DNA of 64,000 nucleotides from Draconibacterium aestuarii (GTDB lineage: Bacteria; Bacteroidota; Bacteroidia; Bacteroidales; Prolixibacteraceae), in assembly GCA_026671195.1 (NCBI GenBank), contig JAPOHD010000007.1, forward strand, positions 62,001 to 126,000, read 5' to 3'. Under the pieces are notes generated by a model that saw nothing but the letters and a program-made list of their open reading frames with translations, did no database searches and had not been told where the DNA came from. Positions within the stretch are counted from its first letter, which is position 1. Every line of letters begins with the position of its first letter. Shown one piece after another: positions 63,693 through 64,000 of this stretch. The translations under genes and the position numbers were made by a program.

Positions 63693-64000
63693 TTAATTTA
63701 GTTTGATGTATAACTTGTTTTTTTCGTATTTGTAATCTATGGGTTCTATTGATGTACTTTTTACGGCTTCAATAAACGTAAAAATGTTATCGTCGATGCT
63801 AATGGTACCGCTAAACCTTTTCGATTTTAATACCTCATCCTGAAAGATAATTTGGGTATTATAAATTCGGTCTATTCTTACCGCAAGGTCTTCGAGTGTT
63901 TCGTTCCTGAATTCATAAATACCTTTGTGCCAGTATTCATAAAAACCATCCGGGACTTTTGCCTCATATACTCTCCCGGATGATTGATCTAATACTAAAC
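63693..64000 (-). CDS. FecR-type anti-sigma factor, C-terminal fragment (runs off the right edge)
   Basis: The last 102 codons are present. The translation includes EFRNETLEDLAVRIDRIYNT and the terminal YKYEKNKLYIKLN, the DUF4974 tail of Bacteroidetes FecR proteins. It is followed after 146 bp by the SusC at 60166, the same arrangement as at 34671. The N-terminus, membrane helix and sigma gene lie beyond the window edge. Confidence 0.85.
   Translation of the reverse strand, partial: LVLDQSSGRVYEAKVPDGFYEYWHKGIYEFRNETLEDLAVRIDRIYNTQIIFQDEVLKSKRFSGTISIDDNIFTFIEAVKSTSIEPIDYKYEKNKLYIKLN

Overview
All supported genes in this window lie on the minus strand. It reads as one large carbohydrate-utilisation region of a Bacteroidota bacterium. 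The markers are two complete SusC/SusD pairs, ECF sigma/FecR-type anti-sigma pairs, many lipoprotein signal peptides on glycoside hydrolases, and promoter boxes of the Bacteroidetes TAnnTTTG type. The sulfatase and fucosidase content suggests a marine or otherwise polysaccharide-degrading member, perhaps of the Marinilabiliales; that placement is inference. No ribosomal, tRNA, phage, IS or CRISPR sequence was seen.

Layout in the direction of transcription (right to left). (1) 64000-58540: end of a FecR anti-sigma gene, a hairpin, then SusC and SusD, closed by a strong hairpin terminator at 58475-58521. (2) 58466-51219: a promoter overlapping a 16-bp LacI-type palindrome, then a GH16 enzyme, a heparinase II/III-type lyase, a GH88 unsaturated-uronyl hydrolase and two sulfatases. 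(3) 51218-50633: a non-coding gap with a 15-bp-stem palindrome. (4) 50632-36595: sulfatase, GH29 fucosidase, sulfatase, GH95-like enzyme, endonuclease/exonuclease/phosphatase-fold protein, a gene remnant, GH109-like oxidoreductase-fold enzyme and a large GH2 enzyme. (5) 36408-29630: ECF sigma, FecR, hairpin, SusC, SusD, terminator. (6) 29470-1480: URO-D/MtaA-like protein, L-rhamnose mutarotase, GH95-like, RhaT-type transporter, GH95, two tandem DUF5703 proteins, GH29, GH123/DUF4091-like, GH2 beta-galactosidase-like, two GH92 alpha-mannosidase-like proteins flanking a GH43-like beta-propeller protein, and GH95, closed by a terminator at 1428-1458. (7) 1389-1: another ECF sigma gene, a 587-bp gap full of short inverted repeats, and the start of another FecR gene.

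Working model (inference): the two SusCD complexes import oligosaccharides under ECF sigma/anti-sigma control. Both SusC proteins carry the N-terminal STN signalling domain that fits this. Four formylglycine sulfatases strip sulfate. A lyase plus GH88 handles uronic acid, with the lyase making and GH88 removing a 4,5-unsaturated uronate. GH29 and GH95 enzymes remove alpha-L-fucose or L-galactose, GH92 mannose, GH2 a beta-linked sugar and GH109/GH123-like enzymes possibly N-acetylgalactosamine. RhaT and RhaM homologues would take up and mutarotate a 6-deoxy-L-hexose. A sulfated, fucose-rich, uronate- and mannose-containing polymer (glucuronomannan-type fucoidan or a similar algal/animal heteroglycan) fits best, but the substrate is not proven by sequence.

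Points most worth a second look: the promoter/operator in front of the GH16 operon, the URO-D/MtaA-like protein inside a sugar locus, the six-member expansion of GH95-type and DUF5703 proteins with unequal active sites, the paired FecR-SusC hairpins, and the decayed gene between 41898 and 42007.
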